Assembly (NCBI GenBank): GCA_947685225.1
Contig: CANTUV010000009.1
Coordinates: 4,030,001-4,094,000 of the forward strand
DNA length: 64,000 nt
Reading direction: 5' to 3'
Source of the DNA: Garcia nutans
Lineage: Eukaryota; Streptophyta; Magnoliopsida; Malpighiales; Euphorbiaceae
Shown: piece after piece, positions 1 through 11,666 of the stretch
Layout: each line of letters begins with the position of its first letter
Position numbering within the stretch: the stretch's first letter is position 1
The notes under the pieces: model-generated
Seen by the model: the letters and a program-made list of their open reading frames with translations, nothing else
Database searches by the model: none
What the model was told of the DNA's origin: nothing
Made by a program: the position numbers and the translations under genes

Positions 1-3000
1 AAATAATGCTGCAGAAGAGGCTGTAATCACAATGTCATCAACGTAAAGTAATAAAATTGCCATATGAGATTTCTGACGGAAGATGAACATTGAGGAATCA
101 GCCTTACTACATGTAAAACCCAAAAAATGAAGAAATGCAGTGAACCTATCAAACCAGGCCTGCAGAGCCTGCTTCAACCCATACAAAGCTTTGTTTAGTT
201 TGCAAACAAAATGAGGATACTGTGGATGAACAAACCCCTTTGGTTGAACCATATAAACATCTTCCTTTAAATACCAATGTAAGAAGGCATTTTTAACATC
301 TAATTGATGAATATGCCAACCTTTAGAAATAGCCAGAGATAACATAGTACGGATTGTCGTCGGCTTAACCACAGGACTGTACATCTCATCGTAATCAATA
401 CCAGCAGCTTGACCATAGCCCTGTGCAACCAAACGTGCCTTGTAACATTCCAGAGTTCCATCAGAACGTAACTTCACCTTGTACACTCATTTTGATCCAA
501 TCACATTACAACCAGGTGGTCGAGGGACCAGTTGCCAAGTCTTATTAGCAATCAAAGCATCATACTCATGTGACATAGCAGTACGCCACTCCTTAATCTT
601 ATTTGCTGCTGTAAAGGAACTTGGTTCAGGTATGATAGACGATGGTGTTTGAACAGCAGTAAAAGACAATGGGTATTTGGGTTTCTGATGACCAGTTTTA
701 GACCGAGTAAGCATGGGATGATAATTAGAAGCAACTATGGGCTGAACATTGTCAACGGCTTGAAGAGGTAGAGGATTGGAATTTAGACTCGGTTGAAATG
801 TAGAGGAAGCAGGAGAATTAATAAGTGGCATATTGGATTGAGATTGAGACCGATTTGGAGACGTAGCAGCAGTAGGTAACTGGTTGAGAGAGTGTAGATT
901 AGAAGAAACTCGTTGCTGTTGAAGAGTTGCAACCTGATTAGGAAATGAAGGTAAAATAGGAGTGGGAAAAGAGGAGAATAACACGTTTGTAGTATCCTTA
1001 TTGGGAAAGGGCTGTTTGGACAGAGTCAACAACGAGTGGGGACATTCAGTTTCATTAAAACTAACATGACGTGAGATGAACACCTTTTTTGTTTTAGGAT
1101 CATAACAACGGAAGCCTTTGTAATTGGAAGGATACCCCAAGAAAACACAATGAACAGATCGTGGGGCTAACTTATGAAGAACTTGAGCAGAAAGATTAGG
1201 AAAGCATGAGCAACCAAACACACGTAAATGAGAATAGGACGGAGGTTGATTGGTTAACTTTTCATAAGGACATAAATTAAATAACGACGGAGTAGGCAAA
1301 AGATTATGTAGATGGACTGAGGTATTTAGTGCTTCAACCCAGAACTCATTCGGCAATTGAGATTGAACAAGTAAGGTTCGTACCATGTTAATAAGGGTTC
1401 GATGTAACTGCCCAGCAGCTCCATTTTGTTGCGGAGTATATGGACAAGAAAAGTGTATTCTAATTCCATTATTGTCAGCAAATTCTTGAAACTGTCGACT
1501 AGTATATTCACCTCCACCATCACATTGCAATACTTTAATTGAAGAATCAAACTGATTTTTGATAAACATAAAAAATCTCTCAAACTTAGTAAAAACCTCA
1601 CTCTTTCTTTTTAGTGGAAATAACCAGACAAAGCGAGAATAGTCATCCATAAACACCACATAGTACTTAAAACCACTACAGGAAATAATAGGAGAAGTCC
1701 AAACATCAGAATGAACTAATTGAAAAGGAGCAATAGCTCTTACATGAGTGGAATTGAAAGGTAATCGAGAATGCTTGCCTAAAGAACAAGCAGAACACGA
1801 CACTTTATTACAAAGAACAGACAATTTATTCGTACGAAAAACATTAGAAAGAACAGCTTGACTTGGATGACCCAAGCGACGATGCCAGAGCAGAGACGGA
1901 CTTTGAGAAGCTTGAAAACAACTGGGAACACTGGAACTTAATATTGATGCAGAAGAAATTTCATAAAGATCACCAGGACTACTGCACCTGAGAAGTGGTT
2001 TCTGCATCCGAAGATCCTTCACAGAAAAACCAAAAGGATCAAACTCAACTGAACAGGAATTATCACGTGTAAATTTTTTTATAGAAAGAAGATTACGGGC
2101 TAACGAAGGAACAACAAGGACATTGGACAAATGAAATTTTTGATTTAACAAATACAAATTCGGTTGACCTGTATGTGTAATTGGAAGAGATAAACCATTA
2201 CCAAAAATCACATAATCAGAACCATAGTATGTATTAATTTGAGAAAGAATACCTGGTGTATTCACCATATGAGAGGAAGCACCTGTATCCGACAACCAGG
2301 TGTTCGATGCAGGCTCTTGAAGATGTAGAGCAGCATAAGACCGATTAAAGGACTCCGAAGAATTTGAACGCAAGAAAAAAGGACAGTCACGAGCAGAATG
2401 ACCAGATTCGAGGCAGATCTGACATTGAACAACAAGAGCAGATGGAGATGGTATGTGTGGAGAGGGACGTGGACCAAGAAGCCCTTGATTATAGAAAGGA
2501 TTATAAGAAGGTCGAGACTGATAATAACCTCCACGACCACGACCACGACCCCTCCCATGATACGAGGAATTATTATTATGAAAATAATATTCAGTTCCTG
2601 TGGTATTACAGTTTTGAGAATTACTCTGTGTTCGACCTCCACGTCCACGTGAAGGACTGGAAGTAGTGCGTTCAGAAGCCACCAAAGCAACTTAGGTAGA
2701 AGAGTTTGGATCAGAAGAAGAGATTGTTCGTTTGGAACGGGTTTGTAGTCGAAGTTCTTGAAGATACAGGGTAGTTCTAGTTTCAACAAAGGATGGCAAA
2801 GGCTTGTGACTGCTTAGATTGATAACAACATTTTCATATTCAACAGGTAGCCCTTCTAGAATTTGCATTACCAAATCATCCTCACTCATAGTATGACCAA
2901 TAGAACAGAGAGAATCATAAATAGTTTTTGCAGATACTCATCAATGGAAAGAGATTCTTTTGTAATGCTATAAAACTCAGCTTTAAGTTGCAGAACTTTG

Positions 3001-3434
3001 GCATGGGCTTGATCTTTGAAAAGGGTTTCAATAGCAATCCAGGCTTGTCTAGCAGTAAGAGAGACATTAGGTTTGATAAGACTCCTAAGAACATCAGAAT
3101 GCATTGTGGCTTGAAGCCAGGATAACACAAGAGAATCAATCCATTTCCAGGTCAGATAATCCGGATTGGGTTTTGATGAACCATCAGAGGAAACAATTAT
3201 GGCAGCAGGTGGTTCGACAGAACCATCAACATTACTATAGACATCATACCCTTGAAGAACAGGAACAATTAGAGAGCGCCATAGAAGAAAATTAGTAAAA
3301 GACAAAGGTTCACTAACATAGTTACAGATGTTTGAGACAGCGAAAGAAGGATGATCAATTCGATCAGAATGAGTTTGTATTTCAGAGACATCAGAAGGAG
3401 AAGGTGATGAAGTTGGTGACTGCGTGTGCGACAT
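1..3434 (-). pseudogene. Ty1/copia gag-pol, degenerate, running off the left edge
   Basis: Reading leftward the order is gag, protease, integrase, start of reverse transcriptase, which is the copia order. Gag starts at the ATG at 3434 and resembles the Ale/Retrofit type. A CCHC knuckle (CQICLESGHSARDC) lies near 2390, a protease motif (LSDTGASSHM) near 2290, and the integrase HHCC region and core lie near 1900-1380. The RT continues to position 1 and contains YVDD. Breaks: a frameshift between gag halves near 2890-2930, an in-frame TAA at about 2690, and a TGA at 487-489 where a Trp is expected just before VYK. The integrase catalytic Glu is Gly (NGAAGQ instead of the usual N-G-x-A-E). It cannot make a working polyprotein. 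The clade call is tentative; the superfamily call is firm. Confidence 0.9.
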
Positions 3435-3515
3435 GACGGAATAAAAGAAAAAATAGAGGAAGGAAGACAGGAACAAAACGAAAAAGGAAGAAAATCCTAT
3501 TAGAATCCTATAGGT

Positions 3516-3527
3516 GCTCTGATACCA
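3516..3527 (-). other. Primer binding site of the copia element (tRNA-iMet type)
   Basis: On the minus strand this reads TGGTATCAGAGC, the classic initiator-Met primer site. It sits between the gag ATG and the adjoining LTR, which fixes the element's orientation and marks the LTR as its 5' LTR. Confidence 0.88.
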
Positions 3528-3538
3528 AAAAGAGTTTA

Positions 3539-3947
3539 TGAATGAAATTCTCACTGAGAAATTATCATTAATTTGTCAAATATATATACACAGTACATGA
3601 TAAGATACAGCTGTTATAGTTGAAATACAAGATCAAATCTGTTATACAAGCCTTATCTCAATAATTAGATGTTACAGAACTGTTAATAGAGAAAGAAAGA
3701 AGGGGATAGAACTTTCTATAAAAATGATTTTCTGGTTTTGTCTTTTTTCCTCAAGCATGTAGAGGTATATATACACACACAATCTCATACCCTGATAAGG
3801 TAACTGCAGCTATACAATCCCTTAATTGTGGCTATGGGATTACAGCACAAACGTAATTCCATAATTATAGCACATAAACACAGTAAGTTAACCATTCTAT
3901 AGCTAGCATTCTAATACTCAGCCATTCTATAGCTAGCATTCTAATAC
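3539..3947 (-). repeat. Copia LTR, shared by two internal regions
   Basis: This sequence lies between the primer binding site (left) and a polypurine tract of another copia end (right, minus-strand GGGGGAG at about 3948-3954). On the plus strand it begins TG at 3539. A CA at 3919-3920 gives one possible end; the polypurine tract suggests an end near 3947. The ambiguity comes from a 30-bp tandem duplication at 3892-3951. A TATA box (TATATATA, 3766-3773) supports an LTR promoter reading leftward. Confidence 0.7.
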
Positions 3948-3952
3948 TCCCC

Positions 3953-4460
3953 CTGGAGCTAGAGAATACATATCATATGCTCATAGCTTGCTACAAATAT
4001 ACTCCACCCGATTCCCTTGAGATATTTAGTGAGAATGTCCACCTGTTGATCATTTGAATTAACACATTTGGTAGCAGTGCAACCATACTCAAAATTTTGT
4101 CTAATGAAATGATAATCTATCTCTATATGGTTTGTTTGTTTGTGGAAGATTGGATTTCAAGCAACGTCTAGTACCGCTTGATTATTGTAAATCAACTTGA
4201 TTTGTTTGATTTCTCCATATCTTAGTTCTTAAAGCAAGTGTATTAACCATATCAGTTTAAAAGATGCCAATGCCATTGCTCAGTATTCTACATTGGGACT
4301 TGACCTTGCTACAATTTCTTTTTTTTTTTTTACTTTCTCATGATATCAAATTTCCACCAGCTAGGATAAAATGTCCTAATGTGAAGATCTGTCTAAAGGA
4401 TAGCCTACCCATTCTACATTAGAATACCCAACACTTTATGGGTATCTCTTATTTTCATAT
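3953..4460 (-). pseudogene. Copia RNase H / pol C-terminus fragment
   Basis: Minus-strand translation gives the typical end of a copia polyprotein: a degraded GYS.VEW.GYPLDRSS block, then GGNLIS, a run with KLIWL, a block with IKQIKLI and NNQAVLD, then HKQTNHIEIDYHFIRQNF and a final QQVDILTKYLKG (compare DQLADILTK). Stops and frameshifts interrupt it, and a poly-T tract at about 4317-4331 splits it. It ends next to a polypurine tract and the LTR at 3539-3947, so that LTR is its 3' LTR. Confidence 0.82.
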
Positions 4461-5189
4461 AGAATTCCTCATCCTGGACTTCCGTTGCTAACTGATAACA
4501 CAATAGTATATATTTTCTATAATACAAAAAGATTATTTTAGAGACTTGGATTGCTAGTGGAAAGACGGATTACTGTAAAAATGGTTACATGATATATATG
4601 AGTAATGATCAGCACATGACTATTTATAAATTTTGTTTAGAATCCATATATAAGAACAGAAGGGATGGATGAAGATAAAATATTTTATTTAAACAGATGT
4701 ATTATTTTTCATTGACACCGAGGCTGCAATGTTTGTACTCTTTATATACCACACCAAAACATATGTGATAGCATGATGAGCATGAATAAGAACAAGGAAC
4801 AATTTGTCATCCATTTTATTCTATTGCTTGGAAGCATTTTAATCAAACAAACATGAAATTTGCATTTAAAATTAGAAATATTTGACTTGGATTGTGTATA
4901 GGTGAGTTTCAACCATTCAACCAAATGGGACAAAAATATTCATGTTGGCTAATTATAATCACTTCTTATAATTTGCCAAAATAGATGTGTGAAAAGAATA
5001 ATTTTTATTCTTAAATGTAATTATTTTGGGATTGAATAATCCAAAACACAACATACATGTGTATATGTAGTCGTTAATCTCAGAGTTGCTAATATTGTGA
5101 GAAGTGGGTATGCAAACTTATGATATATGATAGCAACAAAATTTCAATATCAGATCTACACTTATAAGGATAATCAGTGATTTCTCAGC
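4461..5189. other. AT-rich spacer with no recognisable gene
   Basis: No ORF with family resemblance and no clear repeat was seen. It may be decayed flank of the CACTA remnant to its right. Confidence 0.5.
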
Positions 5190-7330
5190 TTATGCTATAT
5201 TGTTTGGATGGAGTATAACTGGGAGATTAGCTTGTCCATACTATATAGAGTATACTCATGCTTTTACACTTTCTCATGAAGAATAACTTGCTAGTTTAAC
5301 AATCACAAAAAAAATTTTAGCCTCGATCACTCTTTCAGGCAAGAAAAAAGATGTTTTCGAAAAAATATCATTGAGTTTTCTGAAGCTCAATCAATCCAAA
5401 ACTAGGGAACAAATTTTGAATCAATTAAATGAGTTGGAATTAAGAAAAGTAACTAATCTCGATGCCTAATAAAATAATATTGGCCCGATGTATAGAAATA
5501 GTGGGTGGAAGAAAAGAAGTATTTTCTAGGATTTTCCTTATTAGCGTTCAAATATAATAAGACATAATCTAGATGTGATGCACATTGAGAAAAAATATTA
5601 TTTATAACATGTTTAAATTATGAATGTTCCAAATAAAAGATAATACTAACACTATGGAATATTTGAAGATATTTTATAAACACTGAGAGTTGGAACAAGA
5701 TGAAGGAATAAGGAAGTATCCTAAAGTAAGATATACACTAGATCGAAATAGAAAATAAGTGATGCGCCAATGGGAAAACAATTGAAGTTTTTAGATAGGT
5801 ACATGTCAAATATGGGCTAATGTGTTGATATGAAGAAATATATATTGTTTGGAATGAAAAGCCATAATTGCCACTTATTCATAAAGAGACTTATTCTAAT
5901 TGCTTTAAAGGAATTGCTACTTGTTAATGTATGGGAGGAAATCACTAAATTAAGTTTATTTTTTAAAAGACTCGATATCCATAACCCTTAAAGAATCAGA
6001 TATAGAGTGCCTTCTTGGGAATATACCAATAATACTTTGTAAATTGGAGGGTATTTTTTCTCCAGCTTTCTTTGACTCAATAGAATATTTGCCGATACAT
6101 TGCCTTATGAAGTAAAATTAGCTGGACTAGTTTAATACTGATGAATGTATCCATTTGAGCGGCATCTTTGACATTTAAAAAAGAATGTAATAATATAAAA
6201 CAAAAGTCGAAGCTTATATATGTAATACTTATATAGTTAAGGAGACATCTAATTTTTATTCTCATTATTTCGAGCCTCATACGAGTACTAGGTGGCAACA
6301 ACCACCTAGAATGATAATGGAGAAATTGAACAGGGACTTTTATCCATTTTTAGTTTCCCTCGTTGAGCATATGGAAAACCAACTCAAGTAAGTATATAAA
6401 TTACCTTCATTAAAAATATATTTAAATTTATCATGTTTATTTATATTTTTTAATTATTTTATTTTCATTTATTGAAGTATTTTCATCGAATGACTATGAA
6501 AATTGAATGAAGATATTTTTTATTCTCAAATTGATGCGAAGATTGATAGACATTTCTCCAAATGGTTTGAAAATATGTAAGTTTAATTTCATATTTAACT
6601 TGTAATCAATATATTATTTATGGTTAGATGTAAATATAAATATACGAAATTATATATTAATTGAATGCATAAACATATAAGAATGTTGAAGTTATAAATA
6701 ACAAGTGTATATTGGATCTAACAAAAGGTCTATTACTAATTATGAAATGTTATGACGTCTATTTCATGAATCAATTTAAATATCACATAAAATCACATTG
6801 CTCTGAAAGGTCCACATTGAACAGTAAAGTTTGCTTTAAAGAGTCGAACTGCAATGAGTTCTTATATAACTACTATGATCACCTAGTTGATATTATTAAA
6901 TATGAATATCTAGTTTTATCAATTAAGCAAGTTGTCTTATTTAAATATGACCGGTATGACCCTATTACTGTAGCAAAGATTTATAAAATATATAAATTAG
7001 TAAACGTCAATAAAAGATGGACATATACTAAGTATTAACCTTTTATTTTGGCAATACAAGCTTCACAAGTTTAATATGCGCAATATCCTAGTTTGAGACG
7101 AAATACAACCGATTAGTTGGTAGTTTGTAAAATCAAAGCTAGGTCAATTATTAATCTTCCTAAATCATCAATAAAAACCTCAAGCCAAGATATTGTCTTT
7201 CAAGAAGATGAATGTGATTTTGTAATTGAAATAGATAGAATAGTAGGAGATGATGATCCAAGTCTTTTAAATGATTCAGTCAATCAATTGGTTGAAAATG
7301 ATGTAGGAAGATTCAAAATTAGATGAAGAT
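5190..7330 (+). pseudogene. CACTA (En/Spm) transposase TNP2-like remnant with DUF4216 segment
   Basis: Plus-strand translation across several frames gives ordered landmarks of plant CACTA TNP2 proteins. These are GWSITGRLACPY near 5208, then KSHNCHLFIKRLILIALKEL near 5860-5920, then TLCKLEGIFSPAFFDS near 6036-6078, then a decayed block around 6140-6180. A DUF4216 part follows at 6712-7326 (IIKYEYLVLSIKQVVLFKYDRYDP, here split by family comparison into its conserved core, then VVCKIKAR and IVFQEDE). Many stops and shifts break it. No terminal CACTA/TAGTG repeats could be assigned. The DUF4216 tail is related to that in the element at 55454-60915. Confidence 0.75.
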
Positions 7331-7561
7331 ATAATAGAATCAAGTTTGACGGATGAATCAAATTCAGAATATCAAGAAGTTAAATATTTTTTTCATTTAT
7401 GTAATTATTAATTAATTATTTCTTAGAATTAAATTAATATTTTTTTATAAATTTAATTATGTATTCTTATAATTAATATAATTAAATTAATTTTCATTGC
7501 ATTGGTGTAATTAAATTTCCAATAAAATTGATTTTTTAAAAAAATAAAAAATTACCAATGG

Positions 7562-8421
7562 CTATCAGTCATAGATTCTTCATCCTGAGACACACGTGTA
7601 ACATACTTCCTTAGCTCTTGAAACTGCTCCCAGTACTCAGCTATAGATTTGTTGCCTTGAGTCAACATTTCAAACTCCCTTGCTTTCGCTTTCATCACAT
7701 TCCGAGGCATAAAGTTTTGCTTAAACATTCTTCTGAAGTCTTCCCATACCTCAACCTGGCCTTGGATAGAGATCTTATACCATTCTTCAGCTGATTTTTG
7801 CATTTGATGCCCAGTTAACTCTATGGCTCTCTTCTCAGTACATTTCAAGGCATCACAGATCTTCTTAACTTTATTAAGAAACGCTAGAGGGTCTTCTGTA
7901 GCAAGATTGGAGAATGTAGGTGGATCAACTCTAATAAATTTGTGCAAATTCAGGTCGTCAGTTAATCCATTTCCTCTAGTTGTAGCGTGAGCATTAGCAT
8001 TCATATTGTTACCCATGCCTTGAACAACCCGAACTACTCCCTCAACGAGAGCTTCCATAGATTTATTCAATGTCTGCAAAGTAGCCAAATATGCATCTGG
8101 GTTTCCTTGAACTGGTACTTGACCTGGCACATTCATATTACCAGCACCTGGACCTGCGCCATCATTTGGAAAAATTTGGTTTAATCCCTGATCTTGTCCA
8201 GCATTCTGTTCTAACCCCTGGTCTTGTTCAGTAGCAACTCTACGTGGTCTACCACGTCTGCGTGGCTGAGGTGGCTCCTCAACATGAGTGGCTGGCTGAT
8301 GTTCAACTTCCTCAGCTATTCCAGCACCACTAGACCCACCAACCAAAAGAAAACGAGGGTTTTCTTGAGACATTGCACCAGCTAGCGGAGGAAAAGATTG
8401 ATTAACACAGAAAGGAAGCAA
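7562..8421 (-). pseudogene. Tekay-type gag, 5' part of a second truncated internal region
   Basis: This 287-codon reading frame is the N-terminal two thirds of a Ty3/gypsy Gag (retrotransposon gag domain, with ALKCTEKRAIEL and EVWEDFRRMFKQNFMP). It is nearly identical to the Gag at 35642-36430 but has no internal stops, so it is better preserved than that copy. At about 7562 homology ends abruptly inside gag, just after ESMTD, and AT-rich unrelated DNA follows. The zinc knuckle, protease and pol are missing. Its own primer binding site and LTR lie directly to the right (8482-8499). Confidence 0.88.
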
Positions 8422-8477
8422 GACTTTTTAGAAAAACAATCCTAATGATTTATGGATAGTATTAAACTAAGTAAAAC

Positions 8478-8494
8478 CTATGTCTCTGATACCA
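8478..8494 (-). other. Primer binding site of the truncated Tekay-type copy
   Basis: The minus strand reads TGGTATCAGAGACATAGG-like, matching an initiator-Met tRNA end. It abuts the LTR start at 8499 after a four-base spacer. The paralogous site at 36491-36503 carries one change (TCAAAG). Confidence 0.8.
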
Positions 8495-8498
8495 CTTT

Positions 8499-9378
8499 TG
8501 TCACGACCCAAACTGAGAGGCCGGGACCGGCGTAAGGCTATACCTAAGTACAACCATACAAGCCTAATTCAAATTTATTATTATAGTGCAAAATTACTAA
8601 GTTCAATAAATTTATTCCATAATCAAGTCATCAATAGAAATGATACTATTCAAAATCAAGTTCAATAACTAAAACTCAAACTAGATGCAAAGAAACAGTC
8701 TACTCTTTATTATAAGAAAAAGGGTTCGAACACGGTCCGCCCAAAAATATCCAGAAATCTCTATGGAGTAAAGAAAATATGCAGATGAACCAAAATCCAC
8801 AACCAACTAGAAGAACCCATAAAGAGAACGACCAAGCTCACTAAGGAATATAACTTCAACCTGCAAGTCAATCTATAAGGGTGTTAGCGTTATATATAGA
8901 CGCTCAGTAAGTTCATGAGAGGCAGAGAAACACTAATACAATTTAACAAAGTAATATATATCAAGTAAACATCCACAATAATTTCAAACATGATGGTGTA
9001 TCGGGGTCTACAAAATATAACATCCTCCTCCTTCAACCATATCCAAGAACAAGTAGGCACGTGGCCCCAAGAGCAAGTAGGCATAAGCCCCAAGAACAAG
9101 ATCGATATCGATATACAAAATAATCTCCATAATCACAATCCATATCCTCCGTCCCCATTAGACACACCATCGCACATCACAAGAATATTTAATATCATAT
9201 CAAGGCATTTAGCAAATAACATACAAGTTTCTTTGTCTCCTATTCACATGCGAGGCTAGGGCAAGAAAGGATAATATATCAAAATTAGAAAGGATAATAT
9301 ATACGAAGGGCTTATATATATATATATATATATTAGTTTAGTTAGCAAATAGCACATCACAAATATTACACATACACC
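8499..9378 (-). repeat. Tekay-type LTR, first part (split by the Tat insertion)
   Basis: It starts TGTCACGACCC on the plus strand and is collinear with 36508-37378, with roughly 1-2 % substitutions by eye plus length change in a TA run (9312-9331). The LTR resumes at 28667 and ends at 30762 with GGGTTTTACA. The interruption is the 19.3-kb Tat element. The middle LTR serves as 3' LTR of the gag-pol at 31336-36430 and as 5' LTR of the truncated gag at 7562-8421. Confidence 0.9.
9374..9378. other. Target site duplication, left copy
   Basis: ACACC directly precedes TGTGAACACTCG. The same five bases follow the right end at 28667-28671. The uninterrupted target, CATACACCCATGAAC, is present in the paralogous LTR near 37370-37384 with one ACACC. 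Confidence 0.93.
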
Positions 9379-10736
9379 TGTGAACACTCGAATTTTGAGG
9401 CTCGGAAAGCCAATTTCCTCAGACCAGGCCGGACCGGGCAACAACGGTGAAACTCCACCGAAAGTATGTCTTCATGGTACTTGAAATGTCCGGTGCGACG
9501 CAAGGATCACGGATATGGTCTCGGAATAATTTTTGAAGGCCCGTTGCTCCCGAAAAGTCGGTTTTAGCAGAAGTAGCGCGAGTCGCGGTGGGCCAGGATA
9601 GCGGCCCAGCCGCCGTGGGGACGACGGCCAGGCCGCAGCCCACGGCGGCCAGCCGCCGTGCAGCCCGATTTTGCCTATATATAGGCTTCAGATTTTCAAA
9701 AAAAGGGGATTTTCGGACTTCCTATGCCCAGATGCTGACGAAATTTTTATGCTTAAAAATTTCTAATATTGTGTTGTAGAAACCAAGAATCATACTCAAA
9801 AGTGCAAGGGAACAAGATCTGGAACTTAGAAGTGGAAAAATTCTGATCAAGGTAATATCATAATTCATCTTTGGTCAATTCGAGCATATCATAAGCATTC
9901 TAATCTTCTTCTTAATTTCTTCTCGGTCAAAGACCTAATCTTTTTAGGTCTGAGGGCCTAATGGACTAATCAATCAGCCTCTTTGGCACAAAGACTTAAA
10001 TTACATCTTTTTGGTACAAAGTACCTACATTTCACAATTAAAATCAATCTGTTGGCACGGAGCCTAAATTACACCATTTTGGTACGAAGTACCTAAAATT
10101 TCACAATTTAGCACTAAGTGCTGAAATTCACATTTTGGCATAAAGCCCGATAACACTTGGCCAAGGGCCTAAATTGCACTCTTTTGGTACAAAGTACCTA
10201 AAATTGCACCATTTAGCACTAAGTGCTAAATTTCACAACTCTGGCATGAAGCCCGACTCAATTAAAATCAACCTTTGGCATGGAGCCTAAATTCCACTCT
10301 TTTGGTACAAAGTACCTAAATCTCACATCTTTGGCATGAAACCCGACAATGCACGAAGCATACACACACACATGCATGAAGCATAATTTTCATCGCCTTT
10401 AAATAGGCTTTTCCGAACTACATAGGCTTTGATCTCCTATTCAAGCGGGAGTATGTAGGCATGTTTGGGATTCACCCCAAATAGCAAGTCCACAAACTAC
10501 CAACAATCTTTTGTCTTTAAATTTGTTCCATTTTTTGCAAGTTAATCAAAAGCATGACATAGTCCCCGAATCCTCCTTGGGTTCGCAGACTAGAAACCTT
10601 TACATTGGACAAGTTATTGGAGTCAAACAAGGGTTTTCTTAGTTTTTCCCTTCGAACAAAATAAACTGAGTGGCGACTCCCGACAACGAGTGAACTTTCG
10701 CCCGGATCCTTTTCGGGCGGAAATCCGAGGTTCACA
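9379..10736 (+). repeat. Tat element 5' LTR (LTR1)
   Basis: It has TG...CA ends. It contains a GC-rich CGGCC/CCGCCG block at about 9590-9664, a TATA box (CCTATATATAGG) near 9676, a ladder of short inverted repeats at about 9980-10350, and a run of CA dinucleotides near 10360. A primer binding site follows it. Confidence 0.92.
10013..10316 (+). repeat. Ladder of short inverted repeats in the LTR
   Basis: Small perfect or near-perfect hairpins with 5-bp arms and 3-base loops recur. GGTACAAAGTACC (one copy with G in the loop) lies at 10013, 10081, 10186 and 10304. AGCACTAAGTGCT lies at 10110 and 10215. Looser members (GGCACGGAGCC, GGCATAAAGCCC, GGCCAAGGGCC, GGCATGGAGCC) lie between them. Similar linkers (CTAAATTTCAC-like) separate them. 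The same ladder is present in LTR2 and LTR3. It lies downstream of the TATA box and would therefore be transcribed. Confidence 0.8.
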
Positions 10737-10739
10737 ATC

Positions 10740-10757
10740 TGGCGACTCCACTGGGGA
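10740..10757 (+). other. Primer binding site of the Tat element
   Basis: TGGCGACTCCACTGGGGA lies three bases after the LTR end. This type is common in Tat/Ogre elements and is usually assigned to tRNA-Arg; the tRNA assignment is from memory. Confidence 0.78.
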
Positions 10758-11666
10758 ACCATAAAAATGATTTATGAGATTCTAAGTGGACTACTATTGC
10801 TTATTTGATTGATTTGACACTAGGGACCATAAAAACGATTTATGGGATCCTAGTAGATTGTTATTATTTGTTTAACCAATTTGCCCTTCTTTAGGGTATT
10901 TTTTATTCATTTTGCAGGGTACCCTAGCATTATATATCCTTTCTTTAAGGATATTGGACTGAAGATTGAAGAAAGGAATCTTTTTCCTTTGATTGATCTA
11001 TTTTTTTTTTTACTACTTGTGCATTTGTTTTCTCATTCAGAGAATCTTTTTCTCTTGCATATATGGGGGAATCTTTTTCCTCCATTGCATAAAAAATTGT
11101 TTTCAAATGAATTTCTTCTCTTTCTGTTCAAAGTTCTGAGTCTGGATAGCAAGTAGCGCTGACCGGCAGGTCTCCTTGATTATGCCGGCGGACAGCCAAA
11201 GCGTCCTCCCTGTTGTCGCAAACCATTCCAATCCTTTTGGAGTGGTCCATGAATAATCGTACTGTTGGACCCACGCGAAACTCCTTGTTTCACATGTGGT
11301 TAGGTATATCTTACTCAAGACTCAAGGGTCCCTATGATAAGCCGATTCTCTATTTTTACATAACAATAGAACCTTCCCTTAGGTTGTATGTACCCAATGA
11401 TAGTGCCGCATTCCATTAAAATGAATTGTGATGTGATGAGGTGCATTCATGCAACATAACAACATTGTTTTTGGGGAAAAATTTTGATGTACATAAGTGG
11501 ACCAAGAGTTTTCCTACCCTACACACCACCCTGATTTTTTTACCCTTGACCTTTTCAGGTACCCTCTGTCCGTGTGCCTTCACCTACACCAGACACATCA
11601 ACACCAACTGTGCTATCCCCTACAAGTTCTACTACCCCAACTTCACAAACTACTCCAATTACTGAA
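10758..11666 (+). other. Untranslated leader of the Tat element
   Basis: No family-supported ORF lies here. A phrase ACCATAAAAA(T/C)GATTTATG(A/G)G occurs twice, near 10758 and 10825. Part of the leader next to the primer site is found inverted beside the polypurine tract at 22561-22600. The 24031-24961 leader is nearly identical. Confidence 0.6.

Noticed and set aside
2262..2789. Long overlapping frames antisense or out of frame to the copia gag (also 2364-2666)
   Set aside because: They overlay the Gly/Arg-rich gag region, whose repeats open all frames; they show no family motifs.
9419..9643. Antisense ORF in the Tat LTR (again at 22648-22911)
   Set aside because: Created by the GC-rich block; length varies with block size, and it has no start context or homology.
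10517..10762. 81-codon ORF across the LTR end and primer site, repeated in each LTR
   Set aside because: It is identical because the LTRs are identical; it spans LTR and PBS and has no protein motif.
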